Below are positions 35,497 through 43,451 of a stretch of 64,000 bases of DNA, piece after piece (within the stretch, counting starts at the first letter, position 1; each line of letters begins with the position of its first letter). The position numbers and the translations under genes are program-made. Under the pieces are notes generated by a model. It had not been told where the DNA came from. It saw nothing but the letters and a program-made list of their open reading frames with translations, and searched no databases. The stretch comes from Amycolatopsis coloradensis (lineage in GTDB: Bacteria; Actinomycetota; Actinomycetes; Mycobacteriales; Pseudonocardiaceae), in contig NZ_CP150484.1 of the NCBI RefSeq assembly GCF_037997115.1, positions 2,518,816 to 2,582,815 of the forward strand. Direction: 5' to 3'.

Positions 35497-35997
35497 ATGG
35501 AACGGAGCGCACAACGGCTGGGCCGCGCACTGGTGGTCATCGTGGACGATCGCGTCGCCCACGGCGAACACGAGGACAACACGGGACCGCTGGTCACGGA
35601 GCTGCTCGAAGAGGCCGGGTTCATCGTCGACGGCGTCGTCGTGGTCGAGGCCGAGACGGCCGCGATCCGCAACGCGCTCAACACCGCGGTGATCGGCGGT
35701 GCCGACCTGGTGATCACCGTCGGCGGCACAGGGGTCTCCCCGCGCGACCGCACTCCCGACGCGACGGCCGGTGTGCTCGACCGCCCGATCCCGGGCATCG
35801 GCGAAGCGCTCCGCGCGTCCGGCCTCGCCGCCGGCGCGGTGGACGCGGGCATCTCCCGCGGGCTCGTCGGGGTCTCCGGCAGCACGCTGGTGGTCAACCT
35901 CGCGGGTTCACGCGCGGCGGTCCGCGACGGCATGGCGACGCTCTCGTCGCTGGTGCCGTACGTGATCGACGAGCTGTCCGGGCTCGAAGAGGCCTAG
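35497..35997 (+). CDS. MoaB/MogA-family molybdenum cofactor protein
   Basis: A 166-residue protein with ADLVITVGGTGVSPRDRTPD, the conserved substrate-binding segment of MogA/MoaB, and VSGSTLVVNLAGS near the end. These adenylate molybdopterin before molybdenum insertion. It could serve the molybdopterin oxidoreductase at 25.8 kb. ATG 35497 fits the family start. Confidence 0.88.
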   Translation: MERSAQRLGRALVVIVDDRVAHGEHEDNTGPLVTELLEEAGFIVDGVVVVEAETAAIRNALNTAVIGGADLVITVGGTGVSPRDRTPDATAGVLDRPIPGIGEALRASGLAAGAVDAGISRGLVGVSGSTLVVNLAGSRAAVRDGMATLSSLVPYVIDELSGLEEA

Positions 35998-36001
35998 TTC
36001 T

Positions 36002-36280
36002 TCAGTTCTTCGGGGCGGGTCCGGGTTCGGTCCCGGGCTCGCCCTTCTTGTCCTGGTGCAGCACTCCTTCCACTTTTTCGGTGACCTGGCCGATCTTGTC
36101 CTCGAACCGGCCGCCGGTGACCTTGTTCGCCCCAGCCGACGCGGCCGAGACACCCTTGGCCGCGACGTCGCCCGCCTTCTCGGCCAGCGGCCCGGCCTTC
36201 TCGCGGACCTCGCCCGCGACCTCTTCCGCCTTGTGGATGGCCTGCGCGGCCAGCCCCTTCGCTTTGTCGACGATGCTCAT
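36002..36280 (-). CDS. Rv0909/MT0933-like antitoxin-family small protein
   Basis: A 92-residue Lys/Ala/Glu-rich protein beginning MSIVDKAKGLAAQ, with repeated helical text (KAEEVAGEVREKAG, EKAGDVAAKGV) and VTGGRFEDKIGQVTEKVE. This is the pattern of the MT0933 antitoxin family of actinobacteria. No toxin-like gene is adjacent, so a toxin-antitoxin role is doubtful. It resembles CsbD-type stress proteins too. Confidence 0.65.
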   Translation of the reverse strand: MSIVDKAKGLAAQAIHKAEEVAGEVREKAGPLAEKAGDVAAKGVSAASAGANKVTGGRFEDKIGQVTEKVEGVLHQDKKGEPGTEPGPAPKN

Positions 36281-36335
36281 GCGCTGATGGTCCCACCGGC
36301 GGGCGGCCCCCGCGACCGGTGCGAAAATGGACGTC

Positions 36336-36509
36336 ATGCCAGGTGAACACGAAGACAAGCGCCCCTCCGCGGCGGAGAAACGGCGGGTCGACGAGATCTT
36401 CGGCGACGTCCTGCCGGACACGACCTCCGACGAGCGAGAGCCGGGGCAGCGCTCCCCGGACTCCGACTCGTGGTTCCTGGAGAACCGGCCGCCTCATCAC
36501 GACCGGTGA
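36336..36509 (+). CDS. conserved small actinobacterial protein
   Basis: A 57-residue acidic protein (SAAEKRRVDEIFGDVLPDTT, then SDSWFLENRPPHHD). I have seen similar short proteins in this order but know no function. It is divergent from the antitoxin-like gene and convergent with mscL. Confidence 0.55.
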   Translation: MPGEHEDKRPSAAEKRRVDEIFGDVLPDTTSDEREPGQRSPDSDSWFLENRPPHHDR

Positions 36510-36515
36510 TCCGGC

Positions 36516-36920
36516 TCAGCTCGCGCGGTTCTGCTGCGCGCGCAGCAGGTCGCGGATCTCGGTGAGCAGCTCGACATCGGTCGGCTCCGAGGGGCCTGCC
36601 TCTTCACCGCGCTTGCGCCGCTCCTGGACGTGCTTGACCGGCAGCACGATCACGAAGTAGACGACGGCCGCCACGATCACGAAGTTGATCGCCGCGTTGA
36701 TCACGCCACCGAAGTCCATGAACGTCGAGTCGTTCGCGCTCAGGATGTTGAACCCCAGCCCCTTGGCGGCGTCCGAACCGCCGATGGCGTTGATCAGCGG
36801 TTTGATCAGGCCGTTCGTGAAGGCCGTGACGATCGCTGTGAACGCGGCGCCGATGACCACCGCGACCGCCAGGTCGACGACGTTCCCGCGCATCAGGAAG
36901 TCCTTGAAGCCCTTGATCAA
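36516..36920 (-). CDS. mscL: large-conductance mechanosensitive channel
   Basis: A 134-residue MscL. The N-terminus is GFKDFLMRGNVVDLAVAVVI (TM1, gate), then the periplasmic loop and TM2 (INFVIVAAVVYFVIVLPV), and a charged C-terminal helix (VELLTEIRDLL). I place the start at TTG 36920: the upstream in-frame ATG 36938 is followed at once by AAAGAGGAGAG, which is the ribosome site and not likely coding. Confidence 0.92.
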   Translation of the reverse strand: MIKGFKDFLMRGNVVDLAVAVVIGAAFTAIVTAFTNGLIKPLINAIGGSDAAKGLGFNILSANDSTFMDFGGVINAAINFVIVAAVVYFVIVLPVKHVQERRKRGEEAGPSEPTDVELLTEIRDLLRAQQNRAS

Positions 36921-37013
36921 GACGCTCTCCTCTTTCACCTGGGACGGTTCGCCGACCGTCCCATCTCCATACCGGGGGGACGCAGGCGCCCGCCGCCACA
37001 GGGCAGGCGCGAG

Positions 37014-37655
37014 CTAGCGGAGAGTAACCGTTATGGACCGTTCCAGCGAGGTGGCCGCGACTCGTGTCGCGATCGCGGACGGCAGGGAAAGCAGCACCAA
37101 AGGTCCCTTGCTCCCGGCACCGGAGGACTTCGGGTCGCGGGTGCCCTGCTCGCCCACCGCCGCCACGACGGCCGCGCTGGCCAGCACAGACGCCTCGTTC
37201 CCGGCTTCGGCGGCCGCGACGACGTCGACCCGACGGCCCGGCCTGAGTAACTCCGCGACACCGGCGTCGGCGAGCCGCACCGGGACAGTTGAATTCTCGG
37301 GATCACCCGATCCGGGGATACCCGCGTCCAGCAGGCGGACGTCCGTCAGCGGTTCACCCGCCCGCGCCGCACCGACGAGCATCCGACCCTCCACCGAGGA
37401 CGGCAGGCCGGTGGCGCCCAGGGGACGGACGTCGTCCGGGAGGTCGACGAGTCTGACGTCCCCGGCACTCAGCAGCGAACCCGCCGGGAGGTCGCGGGCG
37501 GAGACGACGGTCGCGGTGCCGGGCGTGCCGCGGGCGGACGCGGGCAGGAACAGCGTGATCAGGCCGCCGAGCAGCAGGGACAGGGCGAGCCAGCGGCGGA
37601 GCAGCCGGGCGGGCCTGCCGTGGAGTCTTCGCAGGACGGGCAGATGGTGGAGCAC
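37014..37655 (-). CDS. SAF-domain (CpaB/RcpC-like) pilus-assembly-type protein
   Basis: A 213-residue protein with one N-terminal TM helix (about 22-40) and an SAF domain (VVSARDLPAGSLLSAGDVRL, then VEGRMLVGAARAGEPLTDVRL). SAF/RcpC proteins assist Flp pilus or sugar-binding systems, but no tad genes adjoin. GTG 37655 has GAGGGGGG upstream. Confidence 0.8.
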   Translation of the reverse strand: MLHHLPVLRRLHGRPARLLRRWLALSLLLGGLITLFLPASARGTPGTATVVSARDLPAGSLLSAGDVRLVDLPDDVRPLGATGLPSSVEGRMLVGAARAGEPLTDVRLLDAGIPGSGDPENSTVPVRLADAGVAELLRPGRRVDVVAAAEAGNEASVLASAAVVAAVGEQGTRDPKSSGAGSKGPLVLLSLPSAIATRVAATSLERSITVTLR

Positions 37656-37771
37656 GGGATCCCCCCTCGTCGATCGGTGATGATCTCGACGCTAGGGGCG
37701 GGTGCGCTGCCCTGGAAAGTACGAAAACCCCCGGCTGTGGATAACCGGGGGCCTGTGGACAACTCGGGACG

Positions 37772-38071
37772 TCAGGAAGCGGCGGCGGCCGTTTTCGTCG
37801 TACCCGCGGAGGAGGATGCGGCGCTCTTGGTCTCCGGCTTCGACTCCGACTTGGTCTCGGTCTTGGCCGGGGCCGAGGTGGTGCTGGCCTTCGAGTCACG
37901 CGAATCGGTGCGGTAGAAACCGCTGCCCTTGAAGACCACGCCGACCGAGCTGAAGACCTTGCGAAGCGGCCCCGAGCACTGCGGGCACACGGTCAAGCTC
38001 GCGTCGGAGAACGACTGCACGGCCTCGAAAGCGTGGTCGCATTCCTTGCAGGCGTATTGGTAGGTGGGCAC
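37772..38071 (-). CDS. FmdB-family zinc-ribbon protein
   Basis: A 99-residue protein: MPTYQYACKECDHAFEAVQS then LTVCPQCSGPLRKVFSSVG; the two Cys-x-x-Cys pairs form a zinc ribbon. A Lys/Ser/Thr/Ala-rich tail (about 60-99) is low complexity. GTG 38071 with AAGGAG before it is the start. These regulators are widespread; the target is unknown. Confidence 0.9.
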   Translation of the reverse strand: MPTYQYACKECDHAFEAVQSFSDASLTVCPQCSGPLRKVFSSVGVVFKGSGFYRTDSRDSKASTTSAPAKTETKSESKPETKSAASSSAGTTKTAAAAS

Positions 38072-38304
38072 TGCTGCTCCTTCGTGCATTGGCACTCAGC
38101 CGACAAGAGTGCTAACGCCACACGGTACCGGGGCATTCCGACGCAGGTCAAACAAGGTTTCCCAAGGTCACATGACGACCTGGTCACGCTGTTCGTTTCG
38201 CACCTGGTCCGCGCCGGTGTGCGGTGACCCGGTCGACCGGGGCGAGTCGATCTTGACCGGCGTGGGATGTGGTGGCGCGCGATCGGATGCGGTGAGATGA
38301 CCTC

Positions 38305-38613
38305 ATGACGTCACAGGATGGGCAGGGGGAAGCGGCGGAACTGGGGCAGCTGAAAGAAGCCATGCATTCGCTGCCCGTGATCGAGCAGGCGAAGGGCATG
38401 TTCATGGTGTTGCGCACCTGGGGGCCTGACGAAGCCTTCGAGGCGCTCGTGAGCATCTCGCAGCACACGAACGTGAAACTGCACGACGTGGCGGCGGTGG
38501 TGGTCGCCGCGGGGAGCGGCAGCGGGGTGTCCGGGGTTGATCCGCTCGTGTACGCACGCGTTCTCGAAGAGGTTCGGCCGCTCTTCGGCGGACTGGCTGA
38601 AGACAGTGCGTAG
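38305..38613 (+). CDS. ANTAR-domain RNA-binding antiterminator-like protein
   Basis: A 102-residue protein with an ANTAR three-helix domain: LPVIEQAKGMFMVLRTWGPD, then FEALVSISQHTNVKLHDVAA. ANTAR proteins bind dual hairpins in RNA to prevent termination. No receiver or GAF domain is fused, so control would be by a partner or expression level. Confidence 0.85.
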   Translation: MTSQDGQGEAAELGQLKEAMHSLPVIEQAKGMFMVLRTWGPDEAFEALVSISQHTNVKLHDVAAVVVAAGSGSGVSGVDPLVYARVLEEVRPLFGGLAEDSA

Positions 38614-38667
38614 GGCAGGCCAACGGCGGTCACCCGCGCCGCGCCGGGAGCGGTCTACGATCCGGCC

Positions 38668-38997
38668 GTGACGTGGACCGACCGCGTGGACCGGTGGACG
38701 CGGACACACCCGATCGTTCCGGACGTCCTCTTCGCGCTGGCCGTCGCGGCATTGCTGGGGCCGCCGTCGCTCGACATCCTCCTGGTGGCGGACTCCCCGG
38801 CCTGGGTGCTGTGGGTGGCGGGTCTTTGCGCATTCACGGTGCTCGTCAGCGTCGCGTTGCGGCGGTTCGCCACCGTGGCCGCGTTCATCGCCGCCGGACT
38901 CGCGATGGCGGTGACCGTCGCGCTGCCGAACACGGAGGTCCGGCCCGCGCCGCTGGGGCTGGCGAGCGCGAGCGACAGCATGGAGATCCCGCTGTGA
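38668..38997 (+). pseudogene. N-terminal membrane part of a sensor-kinase-like protein, truncated
   Basis: 109 codons give TWTDRVDRWTRTHPIVPDVL followed by four hydrophobic segments. This is the layout of the N-terminal membrane domain of small NarX-type actinomycete kinases, but no dimerisation or ATPase domain follows. It stops at TGA 38997, and the same frame goes on into the next membrane fragment. I read it as a truncated gene. Confidence 0.45.
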
Positions 38998-39300
38998 TTC
39001 TTCAACACGGTCACGCTGGCCCCTTCACCCGACCGGCTTCCCATGGCCGAGGCGTTCTGGTTCGGCCCGGGCAGTTTCGGGGTGCCGTTGCTTCTGCTCG
39101 GCGCGCTGGTGCTCCGGCAGACCCGGCGCGGCGATCGCGTGCCCGGCTGGCTTGGCTCGGGCGTTGTCGCGTGGGCGGTCCTGCTCGGACTGCTGGGTGG
39201 TTTCGACGGCGGAACGCTCATCCTGCTGCTCATCGGCGCTCTGTTCCTGGCAGGCGCCTGGTTCGGGAAGAACCCGCACGCCGCGGTCGTGGAATCATGA
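38998..39300 (+). pseudogene. C-terminal part of a DUF6463-like membrane protein
   Basis: In the same frame as the preceding fragment but after its stop, the text reads FFNTVTLAPSPDRLP, then AEAFWFGPGSFGVPLLLLGA and three hydrophobic segments. It resembles the second half of DUF6463-like four-TM proteins. Translation could restart at ATG 39043 (85 residues), but the first helix of the family is missing. A deletion joining two genes would explain both pieces. Confidence 0.45.
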
Positions 39301-39325
39301 ACGAATGACGGAAGAGGGTCGTCGG

Positions 39326-40723
39326 ATGACCGAGTTGCGGGATCTGCTGGCCGACGTCGCCTCCCGTGTCACCCGTTACCGCGAAAACGTCGCCGACGCC
39401 CCGGTCTTCCCCGATGACACGACGGGTGTCCGGGAGAAGCTCGGTGACCTGCCCGAGAAACCCGCCGCGCCCGCCGACGTGATCCGGCGGCTGGCGGACG
39501 CCGTCGAGCCGGCCCTGGTGGCGAACACCGGCCCGAGGTACTTCGGTTTCGTCACCGGTGGGGCGTTGGACGCCGCGACGGCGGCCGACATGCTGGCGAC
39601 CGGTTGGGATCAGCCCGCGTTCAACGAGATCACCTCGCCCGCCGCCGCGATCGTCGAGGAGGTGGCGGGCGAATGGCTCAAGGACGTCCTCGGCCTGCCG
39701 TCCGGTGCCTCGTTCGGTTTCGTGACCGGTGGGCAGGGCGCGAACACGGTCGGCCTCGCCGCCGCCCGGCATCACGTCCTCGCGCGGGCCGGGTGGGACG
39801 TCGAGCGCCGCGGGTTGCACGGGGCGCCGCCGCTGCCGGTCGTCGCCAGTGAGGAGCGGCACGCGACGATCGACCGGTCCCTCCGCTTGCTCGGCCTGGG
39901 CACCGACGCCGTCCGGCCGGTCCGCGCGGACGGCCAGGGCGCCATCGACATCGCCGATCTCGAGCGGCAGCTCGACGGACCCGCAATCGTTTGCCTTCAG
40001 GCCGGGAACGTGAACACCGGCGCGTTCGACGACTTCGCCGCCGCGTCGGAGATCGCCCACCGTCACGGAGCGTGGGTGCATGTCGACGGCGCTTTCGGGC
40101 TCTGGGCGGCCGCCGCCCCCGCGCTCGAACGGCTGACCGCGGGGCTGGAAGAGGCCGACTCCTGGGCGGTCGACGGGCACAAGTGGCTCAACGTCCCCTA
40201 CGACTGCGGGTACGCCTTCTGTGCCCATCCCGAGTCGCACCGGGCCGCGATGGCGCTCACCGCCGCGTACCTGACCGGCCAGGGAGAGGGCGGGGTGAGG
40301 GCGCCGAGCGACTTCGTGCCCGAGTCCTCCCGCCGGGCACGAGGGTTCGCGACATGGGCGGCGCTCAGCGAACTCGGCCGCGCGGGGATCGCCGAGATGA
40401 TCGAACGGTGCTGCGCGCTGGCCAGGAGGTTCGCCGAGAAACTCGAAGCGTGCGAAGGCGTCACCGTCGTGAACGACGTGGTGCTGAATCAGGTGCTGGT
40501 CAGCTTCGGCGACGATACGGACAGGGTCGTCGAGGCCCTTCAGCGTTCCGGCGAGTGCTGGATGGGCGCGACCACCTGGCACGGCATGCGCCTGATGCGC
40601 GTCTCCGTGTCCAACTGGAGCACGACCGAAGCGGACGTCGATCGCAGTGTCGCCGCGATCCGGGCGGCGATGAAGAGCGATCAGGAATCGAGAAGCGTCG
40701 CGAACCGGTCTCACCTAGCGTGA
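39326..40723 (+). CDS. PLP-dependent group II decarboxylase family protein
   Basis: A 465-residue fold-type I enzyme of the aromatic amino acid/glutamate decarboxylase family. Key text: GFVTGGQGANTVGLAAARHH (phosphate binding), HVDGAFGLWAA (Asp for pyridine N) and WAVDGHKWLNVPYDCG (PLP Lys). ATG 39326 follows AGAGGG; ATG 39305 is also possible. The last about 15 residues come from a segment duplicated at 49.88 kb. Substrate unknown; many homologues act on tyrosine or tryptophan. Confidence 0.86.
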   Translation: MTELRDLLADVASRVTRYRENVADAPVFPDDTTGVREKLGDLPEKPAAPADVIRRLADAVEPALVANTGPRYFGFVTGGALDAATAADMLATGWDQPAFNEITSPAAAIVEEVAGEWLKDVLGLPSGASFGFVTGGQGANTVGLAAARHHVLARAGWDVERRGLHGAPPLPVVASEERHATIDRSLRLLGLGTDAVRPVRADGQGAIDIADLERQLDGPAIVCLQAGNVNTGAFDDFAAASEIAHRHGAWVHVDGAFGLWAAAAPALERLTAGLEEADSWAVDGHKWLNVPYDCGYAFCAHPESHRAAMALTAAYLTGQGEGGVRAPSDFVPESSRRARGFATWAALSELGRAGIAEMIERCCALARRFAEKLEACEGVTVVNDVVLNQVLVSFGDDTDRVVEALQRSGECWMGATTWHGMRLMRVSVSNWSTTEADVDRSVAAIRAAMKSDQESRSVANRSHLA

Positions 40724-40876
40724 CCGTCATGGACATCGCCATTCACGGGAGCTTCCTCCCGCAGACCGACCCCGAAGCCGCTCTGGCCTTCTACCGCGAC
40801 ACCCTCGGCTTCGAGGTGCGCAACGACGTCGGCTACGACGGCATGCGCTGGATCACCGTCGGCCCGCCGGGGCAGC
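40678..40876 (+). repeat. segment duplicated at 49876-50074, intact copy
   Basis: From CGATCAGGAATCG onward this matches 49876-50074 with scattered changes and no length change in the first 160 bases. It includes the last 15 codons of the decarboxylase gene, its stop, and the first third of the VOC gene. It is the likely original because the VOC gene here is intact. Confidence 0.75.
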
Positions 40877-41136
40877 CGGTGTCGATCGTGCTGCACCCGC
40901 CCGCCGTCGACCCGGGTATCACCGAGGACGAACGCCGCGTCATCGGCGAGATGATGGCCAAGGGCACCTACGCGAGCATCCTGTTCTCCTCCGACGACCT
41001 CGACGGTCTCTTCAAGCACCTGCAGGAGTCGGGCGCCGAGGTCATCCAGGAGCCCACCGACCAGCCGTACGGCCTGCGTGACGGCGCCGTCCGCGACCCG
41101 TCGGGGAACCTGATCCGTATCCAGCAGCGCGTCTGA
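40729..41136 (+). CDS. VOC-family protein (glyoxalase/bleomycin-resistance fold)
   Basis: A 135-residue VOC protein: HGSFLPQTDPEAALAFYRDT opens the first half, SILFSSDDLDGLFKHLQESG the second, and RDPSGNLIRIQQ closes it. It starts five bases after the decarboxylase stop. A decayed copy of its 5' end lies at 49927. Enzymatic or binding role unknown. Confidence 0.87.
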   Translation: MDIAIHGSFLPQTDPEAALAFYRDTLGFEVRNDVGYDGMRWITVGPPGQPVSIVLHPPAVDPGITEDERRVIGEMMAKGTYASILFSSDDLDGLFKHLQESGAEVIQEPTDQPYGLRDGAVRDPSGNLIRIQQRV

Positions 41137-41140
41137 GAGC

Positions 41141-41698
41141 TCACCGGGTGCGGGCGCGGACGTGGACTCGTTCGCCCTGTTCGCCGAAGAGGCTCAGCAC
41201 CTCGACCCGCCCGCGGCCGGTGGCGCCGAACCAGTGCGGCGTCCGGCAGTCGAACTCGGCGGCCTCGCCGGCGCCGAGCACGACGTCCTGGTCGCCGAGC
41301 ACGAGCCGGAGCCTGCCCCTCAGCACGTAGAGCCACTCGCGTCCGCCGTGCGATCGCGGGCGGGGTTCGTCGTCGCTCGCCGGGATCGTCATCTTGTAGG
41401 CGCGGGGCCCTTCCTCGTGCCGGGTGAGCGGGATGAGGACCCGGCCGTCCGCGGGCGGTTCGAGCACTCTCGGTGAGGAGACGATCTCGTCGACGCGCAG
41501 GCCCAGCGCGGCGATGACCGGCAGCAGCAGTTCGAGACTCGGTTTGCGCTGCCCGGATTCGAGGCGGGACAGGGTGCTGGTGGAGATGCCGGTGGCGCGG
41601 CCGAGTTCCACCAGCGTGGTGCCCTTCTTCTCCCGGGCGCGGCGCAGCCGGGGCGCGATCTGTTCGATCGCCGCGATGACGGTGGGTTGGCTCTCCAT
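41141..41698 (-). CDS. XRE-family regulator with cupin domain
   Basis: A 185-residue regulator: HTH at about 14-68 (LRRAREKKGTTLVELGRATG, then STLSRLESGQRKP) and a C-terminal cupin (about 110-180: REWLYVLRGRLRLVLGD, AAEFDCRTPHWFGA). Such proteins repress a neighbouring exporter until a ligand binds. The divergent MFS gene starts 78 bases away across a perfect palindrome. Confidence 0.9.
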   Translation of the reverse strand: MESQPTVIAAIEQIAPRLRRAREKKGTTLVELGRATGISTSTLSRLESGQRKPSLELLLPVIAALGLRVDEIVSSPRVLEPPADGRVLIPLTRHEEGPRAYKMTIPASDDEPRPRSHGGREWLYVLRGRLRLVLGDQDVVLGAGEAAEFDCRTPHWFGATGRGRVEVLSLFGEQGERVHVRARTR

Positions 41699-41727
41699 GC
41701 CGCCAGCACAGCACCTCGTCCCGGTTC

Positions 41728-41745
41728 CGGCAAAGTTCTTTGCCG
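41728..41745. promoter_or_regulatory. palindromic operator between XRE regulator and MFS gene
   Basis: CGGCAAAGTTCTTTGCCG is a perfect 18-bp palindrome with 8-bp arms and a TT centre. It sits midway in the divergent promoter and is the obvious binding site for the XRE/cupin regulator. Confidence 0.65.
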
Positions 41746-41775
41746 AAACAGCCAGAAGCTTCCGATGCTGGCGGC

Positions 41776-42936
41776 ATGATCGAGACGAAACGCCTTCCCG
41801 CCGGGGTCTACCTCCTCGCTTTCAGCCTGTTCGCGATGGGGAGCGCCGAGTTCCTGATGGCCGGGGTCCTGCCCGCGGCCGCCGCGGACCTCGGCGTCTC
41901 CCTGTCGTCCGCGGGTGCCCTCATCACCGCGTTCGCCCTCGGGGTCGTCCTCGGCGGCCCGCCGTTCGCCGTGCTGAGCCTGAAGTGGCCACGGCGCACG
42001 GCCTTGACGACGACGCAGGCCGTCTTCGCCGCCGCCATCGCGGTCGGCCTGCTCGCCGACGACTACTGGATCCTCCTGATCACCAGGTTCCTCGCCGGTC
42101 TCGCCTACGCCGGTTTCTTCGCCGTCGCCGCCGTGACCGCGATCAGCCTGGTCACCCCCGACCGCAACGCCCGCGCTTCGGGTGTCGTCGTCGCCGGGCT
42201 CAGCGTCGCCATGGTGGCCGGGGGACCGGCGGGCACCCTGCTGAGCAACCTCACCGACTGGACCGGCGGCTTTTGGGGCGTCGTCGCGCTCACCGCCCTG
42301 GGCGTGGTCGCCTGCGCCGTCGGCCTGCCGGCCACCACCTCCGCCGCCCCGAGCCTTTCGGGTGAACTGCGCGCCATGCGGACACCGAGCCTCTGGGGCG
42401 TCTACGCGATCACCATCCTGAGCACGGCCGCGTACATGGTGTCCTTCAACTACTTGGCGGCGATGCTCGCGGACGTCCTGCCCGCGGTCTGGATCCCCGC
42501 GGTCCTCGCGCTGTTCGGGATCGGAGCCTTCGCCGGCCTGTCGCTCGGCGGCCGGATCTCGGACCGCCGTCCACACCAGGCGCTGCTGGGCGGCGGCGCC
42601 GGCATCGCGGTCTTTTCGGCGCTGCTCGCGCTTTTCGCCACTTCCGCCTGGGTGGTCGTGCCGACGGTGTTCCTGCTGGGTGTCGCGGCCTTCGTGCTCA
42701 ATCCGGCGCTCTACGGGCGGGTCTTCACGATCGCCGCGTCCGCCCCGACCCTCGCCGGCGCGACCACGGTCTCGGCCTTCCAACTGGGCATCAGCCTCAC
42801 CCCGGCCTTCGCCGCCGGTGCAGTGAACCTGGGAGCTTCACTGACCGCGATCCCGTGGATCGGCGCGGCGCTGGCGCTGGCCACGATCCCGCTGGTGCTC
42901 TTCGACCGCTCGCGTGATCGCATGCTCACTTGCTAG
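41776..42936 (+). CDS. MFS transporter (DHA1-like efflux)
   Basis: A 386-residue transporter with twelve TM segments. It resembles AraJ/YdhP-type DHA1 members: FSLFAMGSAEFLMAGVLP in TM1, ITRFLAGLAYAGFFAVAA in the motif-C region and LSLGGRISDRRPHQA at the mid-loop. Divergent from and probably repressed by the XRE regulator. Substrate not known. Confidence 0.88.
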   Translation: MIETKRLPAGVYLLAFSLFAMGSAEFLMAGVLPAAAADLGVSLSSAGALITAFALGVVLGGPPFAVLSLKWPRRTALTTTQAVFAAAIAVGLLADDYWILLITRFLAGLAYAGFFAVAAVTAISLVTPDRNARASGVVVAGLSVAMVAGGPAGTLLSNLTDWTGGFWGVVALTALGVVACAVGLPATTSAAPSLSGELRAMRTPSLWGVYAITILSTAAYMVSFNYLAAMLADVLPAVWIPAVLALFGIGAFAGLSLGGRISDRRPHQALLGGGAGIAVFSALLALFATSAWVVVPTVFLLGVAAFVLNPALYGRVFTIAASAPTLAGATTVSAFQLGISLTPAFAAGAVNLGASLTAIPWIGAALALATIPLVLFDRSRDRMLTC

Positions 42937-42948
42937 CATGCGAGCATG
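42921..42948. promoter_or_regulatory. inverted repeat over the start of the RHH gene
   Basis: CATGCTC (42921-42927) and GAGCATG (42942-42948) form an inverted repeat with the palindrome TGCTAGCA (42931-42938) between them. It covers the end of the MFS gene and the RHH start codon, a usual place for autorepression by a ribbon-helix-helix protein. Confidence 0.45.
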
Positions 42949-43107
42949 TCCCAGGTCGCCAAGCGGCAATTCAACGTCTATCTGCCGAACGACCTCATCA
43001 AGCGGGTGAAGCACGCGTCCGTCGACGCCGACGAGTCGCTCTCGTCGTTCGTCGAACGGGTGCTGGAGGAGTACCTGCGGCGGACCAGTGAGGAACGTGA
43101 GCGATGA
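42946..43107 (+). CDS. small ribbon-helix-helix (CopG-like) protein
   Basis: A 53-residue protein: SQVAKRQFNVYLPNDLIKRV then SLSSFVERVLEEYLRR, which is the beta strand and two helices of a ribbon-helix-helix DNA binder. Too short for many gene finders. Its stop overlaps the next ATG (ATGA). It likely represses its own operon through the repeat at its start. Confidence 0.8.
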   Translation: MSQVAKRQFNVYLPNDLIKRVKHASVDADESLSSFVERVLEEYLRRTSEERER

Positions 43108-43451
43108 GAGTCATGCCGATCCGCTACAGCGCGGACGTCGAGGCGATGACACGGTTCTACGAGACGCTCGGCCTCCGCGTCGGGCCGGTGTCACGGCCCG
43201 GAGGCTGGGTCGAGATGCCCGCCGCGGGCGGGATGCTGGCCATCCACCGGTCCTCCGGCGACGACGTGGGCCGGTGTGAGCTGGCCTTCGAGGTCGAAGA
43301 ACCGTTGGAGGACGTCGCGGAACGCCTGCGAGCGGCCGGATTCGAGCCGGGCCCGCCGATGGACGAAGGCTTCGGTCACTCGTTGCGCGTCCAGGACCCG
43401 GACGGGGTGTGGGTGCAGCTCAACCTGTACGACCGCGACCTCTACACGTGA
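43104..43451 (+). CDS. VOC-family protein
   Basis: A 115-residue VOC protein: [52 protein letters not shown]. Overlaps the RHH stop and the following MFS start (GTGA), so the three are one operon. With a transporter beside it, binding of a drug-like ligand is plausible but not shown. Confidence 0.85.
   Translation: MRVMPIRYSADVEAMTRFYETLGLRVGPVSRPGGWVEMPAAGGMLAIHRSSGDDVGRCELAFEVEEPLEDVAERLRAAGFEPGPPMDEGFGHSLRVQDPDGVWVQLNLYDRDLYT

Noticed and set aside
36002-36509. Toxin-antitoxin pair formed by the Rv0909-like gene and the 57-residue gene
   Set aside because: The two genes are divergent and the second has no toxin fold; family resemblance alone does not support a pair.
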